NCBI GenBank assembly: GCA_019359695.1
Contig: JAHHGV010000034.1
Span: forward strand, 33,858-97,857
Reading direction: 5' to 3'
Length of the DNA stretch: 64,000 nt
Source of the DNA: Brasilonema angustatum HA4187-MV1
GTDB taxonomy: Bacteria > Cyanobacteriota > Cyanobacteriia > Cyanobacteriales > Nostocaceae
Positions 1-8,489 of the stretch are shown here, piece after piece. Below the pieces are notes generated by a model that was not told the origin of the DNA, made no database searches, and was given only the letters and a program-made list of their open reading frames with translations. The stretch's first letter is position 1. Every line of letters starts with the position of its first letter. Both the position numbers and the translations under genes were made by a program.

Positions 1-1
1 T

Positions 2-79
2 TACGCGCAAATTTACAAGAAGTGGTTCAATGCAGAAGCGCCGAAATTACCAGAGACTGCGCCAGCTTCTAGCTCTTGA
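2..79 (+). CDS. Amino-acid ABC transporter substrate-binding protein, C-terminal end (partial)
   Basis: An open frame enters from the left edge and ends with TGA at 77-79. It encodes 25 residues, YAQIYKKWFNAEAPKLPE followed by TAPASSS. The IYKKWF...PKLPE pattern is typical of the last helix of periplasmic amino-acid binding proteins of the GlnH/HisJ type. Everything upstream lies outside the window. An amino-acid ABC permease on the same strand at 8854 could be a former neighbour; that link is inference. Confidence 0.6.
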   Translation, partial: YAQIYKKWFNAEAPKLPETAPASSS

Positions 80-85
80 GGATGA

Positions 86-514
86 GGCAGTGTCGCTTGG
101 TATGGCGTGTTCAACATGGATACGATCGCGGCTCAGGCGAAAAAGGCCAAACCCATGTCGCGTGACGTTCCCGAAGCACCCGAGTGGCAATTGCTGGGCT
201 GCTTTGCTAACGAGTGCAAACCGAAACAAATTGCAGCAGCGAGTCCAGTCACCTATGTTGACCGCAAGGATCCGCCGATGTTGCTGATCGTCGGGACAGA
301 GGATACGACGCTGCCGCACCAGCAAACGCTGGAAATGGCTCAGAAGTTGAACTCGGCCGGCGTGAAGCACGAGCTCATCGTGCTGCCCGACGTCAACCAC
401 AGCTTCATCGGGAAAACCCCGGAGCAGACACGTGATGCCAATCTGAAGGCGCTCGCGGCCACCTTCAAGTTCATCGACCAAACGATCGGCAACGCCCAGA
501 GTGCAAAACGTTGA
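86..514 (+). pseudogene. Alpha/beta-hydrolase C-terminal remnant, GC-rich
   Basis: The frame opens right after two stops (77-79, 83-85) with GSVAWYGVFNMDTIAAQ and runs to TGA at 512-514; a GTG at 107 could serve as a start. The text matches the C-terminal half of a BD-FAE or prolyl-oligopeptidase-like hydrolase: YVDRKDPPMLLIVGTED carries the acid loop and LPDVNHSFIG the catalytic histidine. The GxSxG nucleophile elbow and the N-terminal half are missing, so it cannot be an active enzyme. Codons are rich in G/C (GTGCTGCCCGACGTCAACC), unlike the AT-rich neighbours, which points to transfer from a high-GC bacterium followed by truncation. Confidence 0.65.
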
Positions 515-590
515 TAAGCGTAGACGCTTTGCGGCTTGCCGTAAGGCATCGCTTTAATATCGTGTTCGGTTAAAGACTTATCATTAAGAC

Positions 591-624
591 CGCAGAGGTG
601 CAGAGGTGCAGAGGGGCAGAGGGG
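591..624. repeat. Short tandem repeat, GCAGAGG unit
   Basis: Four near-copies of GCAGAGGT/G stand in a row in the otherwise gene-free 515-702 spacer. This heptad is a common intergenic tandem repeat in filamentous cyanobacteria. The spacer also holds a copy of the dispersed TAGACGCTTTGCGG element near 520-534, seen again near 55848. Confidence 0.7.
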
Positions 625-702
625 AAGGGTTTTTAAGCTTAATGCATAGATTCGGGAATTATAACTAATTAGCCGAACTTGATATAACTCCTGAAAAGGC
701 AA

Positions 703-2070
703 TCAAACAATAAATTTTTGTTCTTCCGTTGATTCACAAATTAAGGTTTTTGATACTTGCGTGCTTAACACGATCATGATTACTACAAAATACAACCATA
801 GAGATAACCACAGAATCTGATTACTACGGGTGTACCAAGCAACAAAAGCCATCGGGATAAATCCTAGACTAAAGGCGCTTAAAGCCGTATTACGCAATAA
901 TTTTCCTTCCTTTAAACCAATAAAATATCCTTCTAAAACAAAAGAAGCAGCTAGTGTTCCTAATATTGGAATTAGCCAGATAACATAACTTTGAATCTCG
1001 TTAACAACTTCAAGATTATTGGTAAATAATCCAAAGATAAATTTAGGAAAGCAGACAAGAGTAAAAGCTAAAATGGACGACAAAAGTAAGCTGGTTCCAA
1101 TTGATAATCGAATCAAAGATTTCATTAGCTGATAGTTCCCTTGACCTTTAAAGATACCAGCAAAGCTGGAAGTAGCATATCCAAATCCTTGGATGATGTA
1201 AATGCTGGTGTCAATAATCTTCAATAGCAGCCCGTTTTGTATCAAGATAGCTACCCCAAGGGCTGAACTTAAATTAGTGAAAATCAGTAAAGTCGAAAGA
1301 AACGACAGATATCGAATCAATAAATTTCCAATAAAAGTAAAAGTTGCCTTAAATGCTACCCAATTCCAGATCTGAGAAATTGTCGATAATAGAATTTTCC
1401 TGGGAATTTCCACAAACACAATTATCAGTCCAATTGTCAATGCTAAATACTGACTAACTGCGGCGGCTATTCCAGCACCTGCGCTTTCCAAACCTAATTG
1501 AACAATAATTAAATACGCTAGTAAAATATTAATACCGTTGACTACGCAAGACAAAAGTAAGTTAGTAAAATTCTTTTGCTGTCCTAAAAACCAACCAATC
1601 AGAACATAGTTTAGGGCAACTGCTGGTGCGCCCCAGATACGAGTATTAAAGTAAGCAATTGCTGCATCTTTAACTTCAGGAGCAGGATTTAGAAGCGCAA
1701 ACCCAACTGTTTGCAAAGGAAACTGCAAGACTACAATTAGAACACCAATACTCAGAGCAACTATGCCATTTCGATATAGGGTGAGAGCGATCGCTTGTGA
1801 GTCATCCTCTCCCACTGCTTGAGCTGTCATAGCATTAGTTGCAGAACGTAAACAGGGGAACAATTGGTATATATATTCAAATAAAATTGTTGCCAGAAGG
1901 ACACCAGCTAAATTGTCGATATCTGGCAATTTACCTAACAGAGCTGCATCAACTAAACCCACCAATGGGATAATCAGGTTGGAGAGGATATTGGTAATTG
2001 ACAACAAATAAAACTGAGGGATGAAATCCTCTGTAGAGACAAAGAGTGTATCCGTTTTTGTCGGGTTCAT
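703..2070 (-). CDS. MATE family efflux transporter (DinF-like)
   Basis: A 455-residue protein with about twelve hydrophobic segments. The N-terminal text (PLVGLVDAALLGKLPDID) and the PGFxxATSSFAG-like stretch near residue 285 fit multi-antimicrobial extrusion proteins of the DinF/NorM branch, which export cationic or aromatic small molecules by Na+ or H+ antiport in the inner membrane. Its ATG (2068-2070) directly abuts the stop of the dioxygenase gene at 2071, so the two are almost certainly co-transcribed and translationally coupled. It is the last gene of the aminochorismate operon, so export of the operon's product is the obvious inferred role. Substrate unknown. Confidence 0.88.
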   Translation of the reverse strand: MNPTKTDTLFVSTEDFIPQFYLLSITNILSNLIIPLVGLVDAALLGKLPDIDNLAGVLLATILFEYIYQLFPCLRSATNAMTAQAVGEDDSQAIALTLYRNGIVALSIGVLIVVLQFPLQTVGFALLNPAPEVKDAAIAYFNTRIWGAPAVALNYVLIGWFLGQQKNFTNLLLSCVVNGINILLAYLIIVQLGLESAGAGIAAAVSQYLALTIGLIIVFVEIPRKILLSTISQIWNWVAFKATFTFIGNLLIRYLSFLSTLLIFTNLSSALGVAILIQNGLLLKIIDTSIYIIQGFGYATSSFAGIFKGQGNYQLMKSLIRLSIGTSLLLSSILAFTLVCFPKFIFGLFTNNLEVVNEIQSYVIWLIPILGTLAASFVLEGYFIGLKEGKLLRNTALSAFSLGFIPMAFVAWYTRSNQILWLSLWLYFVVIMIVLSTQVSKTLICESTEEQKFIV

Positions 2071-2949
2071 TTAGCGCTCTAGCAATCGGTTACTCTGGAT
2101 AACCAAATTTTTCTGAGGGGTTGCAATCACGTCTTCAGGAAACTTTGCTAGATCTGTACCTCGCATGAAATCTGTTAATAAGGCAACTGTTGAATAAGAA
2201 TCGATATTGGTTGCACCACTGTTTGTGACAATGTCGTCGTAATGCACGGTTCTAAAGTCAAGACTCAAGCGTGTTAACCCCGATGTATTGGGAACAGCAG
2301 AGTGCATCTGCGCCCCTGAAAAGAGAATCAATCCGCTTGCTGGACAGACGATCCGAATTTCCGGCTCGATTTCGATCTGTTTTTCTGGATGTGGAAATTC
2401 AGCCTCGCGGAAATTTGTTTTATAGTCTTTCTCAAACCCTCTGGAATCATTATTGACGGGCTGATTCCAGTAGCGGGGGTGAAATGCAACAGTACGCTCA
2501 GACTCCAAATCATAGATAGGAATCCACCAGTTAAGCAAGCACATAGGGGCTGCATACCAAGTGTCACGGTGAGGATCATGGAAAAGACCTTCACCGTTAG
2601 GAAGATAACCTCTAGTGGGTGCCATCCGCAACTGAGGTAAATCAAAATAGGTTTTGCTTAAATCACATTCAAATTCCTTCAGGATTGCCTGAATCATCTG
2701 CTTGGTGTCAGGATGATTCATCAGTGTTTGCTTCAAGTCAGACTCAATGGTCAGAAACTCATCTACAGGTAGACTATACTCCGCTTTTGTGGGATCGAGT
2801 GAACCAAATGCTTCCTTAACCAAATTCCGCACAAATTGGCTCAGATCAATGGTACTGGAACGTGGAGAGAAGACAAACAATTGTCCATTGTGAATTTGTT
2901 GTCGCCTGACTGTGTCGTTATTCAACGAATCAAAGTAAATCGTATTCAC
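2071..2949 (-). CDS. Putative Fe(II)/2-oxoglutarate-dependent dioxygenase
   Basis: A 292-residue protein. The segment FHDPHRDTWY gives an H-x-D pair (H127, D129). A distal QMHSAVPNTSG (H216) is followed by TRLSLDFR (R227/R233), the order of metal and 2-oxoglutarate ligands in the phytanoyl-CoA-dioxygenase-like jelly-roll fold. This is family inference from motif order. It sits between the methyltransferase and MATE genes in the minus-strand operon, so a tailoring hydroxylation or desaturation of an aminochorismate-derived molecule is plausible. I do not recognise a characterised close homologue. Confidence 0.65.
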   Translation of the reverse strand: MNTIYFDSLNNDTVRRQQIHNGQLFVFSPRSSTIDLSQFVRNLVKEAFGSLDPTKAEYSLPVDEFLTIESDLKQTLMNHPDTKQMIQAILKEFECDLSKTYFDLPQLRMAPTRGYLPNGEGLFHDPHRDTWYAAPMCLLNWWIPIYDLESERTVAFHPRYWNQPVNNDSRGFEKDYKTNFREAEFPHPEKQIEIEPEIRIVCPASGLILFSGAQMHSAVPNTSGLTRLSLDFRTVHYDDIVTNSGATNIDSYSTVALLTDFMRGTDLAKFPEDVIATPQKNLVIQSNRLLER

Positions 2950-2994
2950 ATTAATTAACCCTTCAATTAAACTCAGTTTTACACAACTGGCATA

Positions 2995-3774
2995 CTATTT
3001 AATTCCTGTAACAGCATAAAAATTCCTAGTAAATAAGAATTCATCTTCCTTGACTTGGTTAGTCAGAAATTCTAACCAAGCATCTGCTTGATCCGCAGGA
3101 AATCCTTCTGCAACAATCCAATTGCGAATCCGTTCAAAAAATGGACGATCAAAGTTGCGATCAATACGGACAGAAGCATCAACTTGAATATTTGTTAAAC
3201 CTAGTTTCTTAAACATACTGGGCAACTTGCGCCCAATCCATCCATCACTCCAATAATCAGCTGCCGCATTGAGAACCTTTCTAGTAAGCTGTTTTTCGCC
3301 CGGATATAGTACAGCAGTTTCAAAATCCTGATCCATGACAGCGACCTTTCCTCCAGGTTTGGTCACTCTCACCATTTCTTTCAAGATATCTAGAGAGTTC
3401 GGCACATGAGCCAGAACAGTAGAAACATAGACTAAATCAAACGTGTCTGAAGGATAGGGTAATTGGCTGGCATCAGCTACCTGAATATGGAAGTCTGGAA
3501 AACGCTTAACAGCATTCGTAACTAGATATTCGTCAAGGTCAACACCATAAAAAGATGCCGAGGGTTCGCTCAGTTTCTGGCTACAAAAATTAAGTAAATG
3601 CCCTGTTCCACAACCGACATCCAGAATTTTGTTTGGCGTCAAATCAGACAAAATACAACTAAAAAACCAAACAGAAATCGCTGTATAGTAAGTCTCAAAT
3701 CGATCAAGTAAAACTTTTTCTCCAGCTATCCCTTGTTCCTCTGAAAGACCAGATATTCTAGCATCAAGAATCAT
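2995..3774 (-). CDS. Class I SAM-dependent methyltransferase
   Basis: A 259-residue protein. Motif I is ILDVGCGTGHLLNF near residue 51. The acidic motif II is FYGVDLDEYLV, and DLVYVSTVLAHVPN with VRVTKPGGKVAVMD form the later Methyltransf_11 motifs. It probably transfers a methyl group to O, N or C of a small molecule. It lies 47 bp downstream of the chorismate-mutase-like gene and 45 bp upstream of the dioxygenase gene, within the same operon. By analogy with PapM of pristinamycin biosynthesis it could N-methylate an aminophenyl product; that is inference only. Confidence 0.85.
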   Translation of the reverse strand: MILDARISGLSEEQGIAGEKVLLDRFETYYTAISVWFFSCILSDLTPNKILDVGCGTGHLLNFCSQKLSEPSASFYGVDLDEYLVTNAVKRFPDFHIQVADASQLPYPSDTFDLVYVSTVLAHVPNSLDILKEMVRVTKPGGKVAVMDQDFETAVLYPGEKQLTRKVLNAAADYWSDGWIGRKLPSMFKKLGLTNIQVDASVRIDRNFDRPFFERIRNWIVAEGFPADQADAWLEFLTNQVKEDEFLFTRNFYAVTGIK

Positions 3775-3821
3775 TACTTATTGTCCTTTCTATTATTTGC
3801 TATTTTTTGTAAACTTACGAC

Positions 3822-4100
3822 TTAATCTTTTTCAATTATGTCATCTTCTATTCGACAACTTTCCTGAATAATTAAGTTGTACAGATTAAGCATAAAATCT
3901 TTACTGATTCTCTTCTGAAATCCTAAATCCTGACGACGCTTTTTAACTTCTTCCACTCGTCCCGGTTGCATCATAGGAATTTTTTCTTTTTTTTTGAAAT
4001 GAGCGACTTCTCTACAAACTTCAAAGCGTTTACTTAACACTTCAATAATTTGCTCGTCTAAGGCATCGATTTCTTTTCTAAACTGTTCAAGTTGATTCAT
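3822..4100 (-). CDS. AroQ-type chorismate mutase-like protein, candidate 4-amino-4-deoxychorismate mutase
   Basis: A 92-residue all-helical protein of the usual AroQ length. It has the helix-1 pattern FRKEIDALDEQIIEVLSKRF (R8, D12, R25), the mid-protein lysines AHFKKKEKIP and the final LIIQESCRIED. The PMMQPGRVEEV segment, instead of the usual housekeeping PVxDPxRE, resembles what I recall of ADC mutases such as PapB and CmlD. Together with the ADC synthase immediately upstream this suggests conversion of 4-amino-4-deoxychorismate to 4-amino-4-deoxyprephenate. An ordinary chorismate mutase or an isochorismate lyase relative is the alternative. Confidence 0.7.
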   Translation of the reverse strand: MNQLEQFRKEIDALDEQIIEVLSKRFEVCREVAHFKKKEKIPMMQPGRVEEVKKRRQDLGFQKRISKDFMLNLYNLIIQESCRIEDDIIEKD

Positions 4101-4154
4101 CGCTGATTTTTACCTTTATATAGGAATCCGGTTTGATTTGGTGAAATTGTTTAT

Positions 4155-4195
4155 TAAGGGAGGGAATAGGGAACTGTTAACAGGGAACAGGAAAA
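4155..4195. repeat. Heptanucleotide tandem repeat, GGGAACA type
   Basis: Degenerate copies of AGGGAACA lie between pabB and the chorismate-mutase-like gene. The same heptamer family recurs near 20421, 24085, 39790 and 42622. Confidence 0.6.
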
Positions 4196-4308
4196 AAGGC
4201 TCTTTAAGTGTACTGATTTTTTTAAGCGCAAAGCGCAGGCACTTTCACAAAAATCAAATATTAGTCCTATATATCATACACATTTCCATTCTCTTTTTCT
4301 CTCCTGAT

Positions 4309-5244
4309 TTACGTAGTTAGTTTTTCATAATTATCAGCAGTTGTTGTTTCTATTTCTAGAATAGAATACATATCTGGTTCAAACTTTCCCTGGATCGTCA
4401 TTACCATAGTTTGGATTAAAGCTTTCGCTTTGAGTAGCGTTTCCTGAAACTCCATCTCAGGATTAGAAAGCGCGATAATTCCGCCACCGATACCAATGGA
4501 GGTTTGATGAGGAGTCAAAACAGCAGTCCGAATGACAATATTCAAATCAGCTGAACCATTCAAACCCAAAAAGCCGATAGCTCCGGAATACACCCCTCGC
4601 GCCTCTTGTTCTAAGCGATCAATAATTTGCATGGTGCGGATTTTGGGTGCGCCAGTCATCGATCCCCCTGGAAATGATGCCTGAATGCAATCCACCGCTT
4701 GTAAGTCTGATCGCAACTGCCCTCGTACCGTTGTTACTAACTGATGTACTGTTGCATAGGTTTCTACATCCATTAATTTTGGTACGTAGACACTACCAAC
4801 TTCACAGACTCGTCCCAAATCATTGCGTAACAAATCCACAATCATCAGATTTTCAGCCCGATCTTTTTCGCTGTTGCGTAACTGTTCCCGTAGGACAAAA
4901 TCTTCTTCTGGGGTTTTTCCTCGCGGTAGCGTTCCTTTTATGGGCTTAGTTTCTACCCATTTTTTTCGATCAATCTTGAGAAACCGTTCTGGAGATGAGC
5001 AGGCGATCGCAAAATCACCAAAGCGCAAAAATGCAGAGTAGGGAGCAGGATTGATTTGACGTAATGTGCGATAAAATGTCAATGGATCGGGAGTCGCATG
5101 GGTGTAAAGCTGATTCGTCAGGCAAACTTGATAGGTTTCTCCTTCGTGAATTTCGTCCAAGCATTGATGAATATTTTGGATGTAAGTCTGGTAAGTGCGA
5201 TGCAAATAGAACTTAATTGGCTCTTGATTTCCCTGAGGTACCAT
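4309..5244 (-). CDS. pabB: Aminodeoxychorismate synthase component I, chorismate-binding domain (downstream part of a frameshifted pabAB fusion)
   Basis: 311 residues holding the catalytic chorismate-binding domain. Visible are [11 protein letters not shown], the PIKGT motif ([10 protein letters not shown]) whose lysine marks ADC synthases rather than TrpE (PIAGT), [35 protein letters not shown] and the GIGGGI ending. It amidates chorismate to 4-amino-4-deoxychorismate using ammonia from the PabA domain. The nominal ATG at 5244 is not a true start. Homology continues upstream in this frame ([14 protein letters not shown]) and joins the preceding reading frame at about 5286-5288, where one A seems to be missing. 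Confidence 0.85.
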   Translation of the reverse strand: MVPQGNQEPIKFYLHRTYQTYIQNIHQCLDEIHEGETYQVCLTNQLYTHATPDPLTFYRTLRQINPAPYSAFLRFGDFAIACSSPERFLKIDRKKWVETKPIKGTLPRGKTPEEDFVLREQLRNSEKDRAENLMIVDLLRNDLGRVCEVGSVYVPKLMDVETYATVHQLVTTVRGQLRSDLQAVDCIQASFPGGSMTGAPKIRTMQIIDRLEQEARGVYSGAIGFLGLNGSADLNIVIRTAVLTPHQTSIGIGGGIIALSNPEMEFQETLLKAKALIQTMVMTIQGKFEPDMYSILEIETTTADNYEKLTT

Positions 5245-6470
5245 CGTTGGCAGAGGAGCAAGGGTTTCGAGTTGTTGTTGGATAGTTCAAACCAAGTTTC
5301 TACTTCTTGTGTTTGTCCTTTTTTGACTAATTGCAGCAAATAAAGACACTGTTCTTGATGATCGATAGCAATCATGCGATCGGCAAGTAAGAAAATAGCA
5401 TCCGGTAAGGGGGACGAATGTACTAATTGCGCTCCGCACTCTGCCTTGAGTTCATAACCAAAATAGCCAACAAACCCACAGTTAAAATCAAAAGGTAGAT
5501 CATCCGATTGACAACACCGATAGTCTATTTCCCGCTTTAGATATTTAAAAATACTTTCACTGCGACGGATCACGGTATCTGATTGTGTGATCGTGAGTTC
5601 TTGCGTTTGGGTATAATAGCGTACCAATAGACTGTTTGCTCCACTCCCATCGCCCATAAATGAAAAGCGAGATAAACCAGGTTCTACACGGCTACTATCT
5701 AACCAAAAAGCATTTGGTGCATCCCGAAACATCTGTACAAATATTTGTTCTGTTTCTGGGCAAATATTTAACTTGCGTGTATACAGTTCAAACTTTTCAG
5801 ACTGTTTTTGCTCAGGATTATTTATAGCAGAACTAACAGATCCATATCCTGTAAAATACCGCTTTGCTGAACTTCTTGATAGTTTCTTCGTAAATTGTAG
5901 CGTTATATCTCTAAAGTTTTCGAGTAATTTTTGCCCATATTCTGTGCAGATAGACTCTGGGTGAAACTGCACACCCCAAAAGGGTAAATACCGATGACGC
6001 AATCCCATCACCAGCCCTGCTTCAGTCCAAGCAATCTTTTCTAAACACTCAGGTAGTTCATCAGCTACTAACAAAGAGTGATAACGCACTACTGAAAACT
6101 GATTGGGAATGCCTTGAAACAATTCAGAACCATTGTGAAAAATTTTACTGAGTCTACCATGTCGAACTTCCGGGGCATGAATCACCCTACCACCATGTAA
6201 GTAGCCAAGTCCTTGATGTCCCAGACAAACTCCCAGCAAGGGCATATTCACATTCTCAATTATCTGTCGGCAAACTCCAAAATCTGCCGATTTCTCTGGA
6301 CGACCAGGCCCTGGAGAAATTACAATATTGTCAAATGCAATCTCTTTGATTTCATCCCACATCATCCGATCATTACGAATTACTAAAGGCAGTTCTCCAT
6401 TTACTTCCCCAATCATTTGGTACAGATTAAAAGTATAAGAGTCATAGTTATCAATAATTAATGTTCGCAT
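5118..6470 (-). CDS. pabA: Aminodeoxychorismate synthase: PabA glutaminase domain plus N-terminal PabB domain (upstream part of a frameshifted fusion)
   Basis: Residues 1-195 are a class I glutamine amidotransferase. [15 protein letters not shown], the nucleophile elbow [12 protein letters not shown] (C82) and [13 protein letters not shown] supply the Cys-His-Glu triad. From about 235 the chain becomes the N-terminal domain of component I ([18 protein letters not shown]). True homology stops at WFE, encoded near 5286. The remaining residues to the stop at 5118 are out of frame. Restoring one base joins it to the PabB part and gives a fusion of about 720 residues, like PapA or PabAB fusions. 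It is the first gene of the operon. Confidence 0.85.
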   Translation of the reverse strand: MRTLIIDNYDSYTFNLYQMIGEVNGELPLVIRNDRMMWDEIKEIAFDNIVISPGPGRPEKSADFGVCRQIIENVNMPLLGVCLGHQGLGYLHGGRVIHAPEVRHGRLSKIFHNGSELFQGIPNQFSVVRYHSLLVADELPECLEKIAWTEAGLVMGLRHRYLPFWGVQFHPESICTEYGQKLLENFRDITLQFTKKLSRSSAKRYFTGYGSVSSAINNPEQKQSEKFELYTRKLNICPETEQIFVQMFRDAPNAFWLDSSRVEPGLSRFSFMGDGSGANSLLVRYYTQTQELTITQSDTVIRRSESIFKYLKREIDYRCCQSDDLPFDFNCGFVGYFGYELKAECGAQLVHSSPLPDAIFLLADRMIAIDHQEQCLYLLQLVKKGQTQEVETWFELSNNNSKPLLLCQRWYLREIKSQLSSICIALTRLTSKIFINAWTKFTKEKPIKFA

Positions 6471-6947
6471 GAAAAAGTAACAGCAAAATATTTACGGTTC
6501 AATCAAAATTCAAAAGTAATAATAAATATATCAACTAACGAGTAGGTTTGACATTACAGATAATCAAGAATATTATCATCAAGCAACTAACTTAGTTTCA
6601 ACATTTCGATAAGGATATGGCGTTTGCGATCATTAATCTTTTCGGTGGATACTAGACATATAACCCTGCTTTTTGAGTCGTTTTAACTGTTTGTAAGTCC
6701 ATAAGTCCTATTAACCCAAGTTGCTAGTTACTCTTGTAGGCGATACGCGGAGCGTGACGCCTTTGGCGTATCGCAAAGTACCGCCAGAATTTTATAACCC
6801 GCAACTTGGGCTTTGCAACCGTGACGTAGTGAGGTATAACCTGTGATTAAAAAGACCAGCATACAAGAGAGGGTAATTCCCGTAAATTGGTCAGGTACAG
6901 GAGGGCTAGGAACTGTAACTTAATTCCTACCCAAAGGAACGAGATTG
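6471..6947. other. Non-coding spacer with a palindromic repeat
   Basis: No gene is visible between pabAB and the TnpB element. It probably holds the promoter of the aminochorismate operon (minus strand), but I cannot place one confidently. The palindromic element at 6713-6812 is listed separately. Confidence 0.5.
6713..6812. repeat. Palindromic dispersed repeat
   Basis: The ends AACCCAAGTTGC and GCAACTTGGGCTT are inverted copies about 100 bp apart. Inside is a second inverted pair, GCGATACGC...GCGTATCGC, around GGAGCGTGACGCC. The outer sequence recurs at about 21888 (ATAACCCAAGTTGCGGG), so this is a dispersed repeat family. Confidence 0.65.
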
Positions 6948-7139
6948 CTACTGATTTTTGGGTAGTTCTGAGATAAGTTGTTCGACAAAACCTCTCAGCC
7001 GTTCTTGCCAGTCAAGAACGGCTTTTAGCTTTTCTTTCTGTCCCTCATACCCTCTAAATGCAATCACTTCTTTGTCTAGAGGTCGTTTTAGCCTTTTTTT
7101 TGCGCCAAGCTGGTTATTCTTCTGAAATGGCATTTTCAT
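6948..7139 (-). CDS. Small TnpB-associated protein, function unknown
   Basis: A 63-residue basic N-terminus followed by an amphipathic helical part (EGQKEKLKAVLDWQERLRG, FVEQLISELPK). It is transcribed divergently from tnpB with a 51-bp gap that must hold both promoters. I recall small genes of this kind beside cyanobacterial IS1341-type tnpB genes. A ribbon-helix-helix-like regulator is possible but not demonstrated. Confidence 0.55.
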   Translation of the reverse strand: MKMPFQKNNQLGAKKRLKRPLDKEVIAFRGYEGQKEKLKAVLDWQERLRGFVEQLISELPKNQ

Positions 7140-7190
7140 TGTTTGGAGTGTAAGTTAACATACATATAGCATTAATAAAAGGTCGGTTCA

Positions 7191-8339
7191 ATGCTCTTAG
7201 GTTTCAAAACAGAACTAAAGCTCAACAACGTACAACGCACTGCATTGATGAAGCATTGTGGAGTAGCACGCCATGCTTGGAATTGGGGACTTGGACTGAC
7301 CAAACAGATTTTGGATCACAACAAAACTAATCCTGACTCCAAGATTAAATTCCCTAGTGCTATAGACCTCCATAAGTGGTTAGTGGCACTGGTGAAATCT
7401 GAGCACGAGTGGTACTACGAAGTCAGCAAGTCCACTCCACAACAGGCATTAATGGCGTTGCGTGAATCTTGGAAACGCTGTTTCAATAAGACTGCTGGCG
7501 TTCCTAAGTTCAAGAAGAAAGGTAGGCGTGACTCTTTCACACTTGAAGGTACAGTCAAAATCTTGGGCAACAATAAAATTCAAGTGCCTGTGATTGGAAT
7601 TTTCAAAACTTATGAACGACTACCGCAGGTTAAGCCAAAGTCTGTTACCATCAGTCGTCAAGCTGATAGGTGGTTTATTAGTTTCCGGTTTGAAATCGAA
7701 ACTCAAGAATCCAGCCATACAGACGTTGTAGGCGTTGACCTTGGTGTCAAAACTTTGGCGATCCTCTCAACTGGGGAGGTAGTAGAAGGAGCTAAGTCCT
7801 ACAAAAAGTACGAGGCGAAACTATCCAGAATGCAGTGGTTGAACCGCCATAAAGTCATCGGCTCAGCTAACTGGAAGAAAGCACAACTCAAAATTGCTAG
7901 GTTACATGCTCACATAGCCAACATCCGCAAAGATACATTACATAAGCTAACAACACTGCTTGCCAAAAACCACGGCACAGTAGTAATTGAGGATTTGAAC
8001 GTATCAGGAATGTTGGCAAACCACAAGCTAGCCAAAGCAATTGCGGACATGGGATTTTACGAGTTTCGACGCCAACTAACCTACAAGTGCGAGTTGTACG
8101 GCTCCAAGTTGGTTGTAGTTGACCGATGGTTTCCAAGTTCTAAGACATGCTCTAATTGTGGAACCAAGAAAGAAACACTTCACCTGAAAGAGCGAGTGTT
8201 TAAATGTGGTGAGCAGCGCCTTGCGGGGGTTCCCCCCGTTGTGGCGACTGCGAACCCGCAGGGTCACTGCGGTTTTGTCATTGACCGTGACTTGAATGCC
8301 GCAATCAACCTTAAGAATTTGTACGTATCCGGCAGTTAG
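7191..8339 (+). CDS. tnpB: TnpB-type RNA-guided nuclease of an IS200/IS605 (IS1341-type) element, with a disrupted zinc ribbon
   Basis: 382 residues. The N-terminal helix-turn-helix part (RTALMKHCGVARHAWNWGL) is followed by the RuvC-like core: GVDLGVKTLAILSTG with the first Asp, VVIEDLNVSGM with the Glu, and DRDLNAAINLKNL with the last Asp. The zinc ribbon begins TCSNCG, but its second pair (FKC...HCGF) is separated by 20 residues instead of 2, so 54 bp are inserted in frame at about 8208-8264. A TAG at 8337-8339 also cuts the protein short. The next 49 codons in the same frame still read like a TnpB tail (SVSACGLDNADVTRMKQE). No tnpA is present. Confidence 0.9.
   Translation: MLLGFKTELKLNNVQRTALMKHCGVARHAWNWGLGLTKQILDHNKTNPDSKIKFPSAIDLHKWLVALVKSEHEWYYEVSKSTPQQALMALRESWKRCFNKTAGVPKFKKKGRRDSFTLEGTVKILGNNKIQVPVIGIFKTYERLPQVKPKSVTISRQADRWFISFRFEIETQESSHTDVVGVDLGVKTLAILSTGEVVEGAKSYKKYEAKLSRMQWLNRHKVIGSANWKKAQLKIARLHAHIANIRKDTLHKLTTLLAKNHGTVVIEDLNVSGMLANHKLAKAIADMGFYEFRRQLTYKCELYGSKLVVVDRWFPSSKTCSNCGTKKETLHLKERVFKCGEQRLAGVPPVVATANPQGHCGFVIDRDLNAAINLKNLYVSGS
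8208..8264. repeat. In-frame palindromic repeat insertion inside tnpB
   Basis: GGGGGTTCCCCCCGTTGTGG and neighbouring GC-rich palindromic sequence resemble the dispersed hairpin repeats found elsewhere in the window (for example GAACCCCCGTTAGCGCAGCG at about 55900). The insert is a multiple of three (54 bp) and contains no stop, so the frame survives. Confidence 0.6.
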
Positions 8340-8489
8340 TCGGTGAGTGCCTGTGGACTGGATAACGCCGACGTTACCAGAATGAAGCAGGAATTAATCA
8401 AAGCCCAGAGTAAATATTTCCAGCAATGGGTAGCTTTGGGCAGGAATTATATAACGGTTGCACCTAAACTGAGTGATCAATCTGCTTGA
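8340..8489 (+). other. tnpB 3' extension and candidate omega-RNA/right-end region
   Basis: After the TAG, the frame continues for 49 codons to TGA at 8487-8489 with recognisable TnpB C-terminal text up to about 8400. In IS605-type elements the guide (omega/re) RNA overlaps the 3' end of tnpB and the element's right end, so this segment is where it would lie. I cannot define the exact right boundary. Confidence 0.4.

Noticed and set aside
30..287. 85-codon plus-strand frame overlapping the start of the window
   Set aside because: It is out of frame with both the binding-protein tail and the hydrolase remnant, and has no recognisable protein text.
4309..6470. Anthranilate synthase (TrpE/TrpG) as the identity of the pabAB genes
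   Set aside because: The PIKGT lysine is characteristic of aminodeoxychorismate synthase, and the mutase-like neighbour supports that route.
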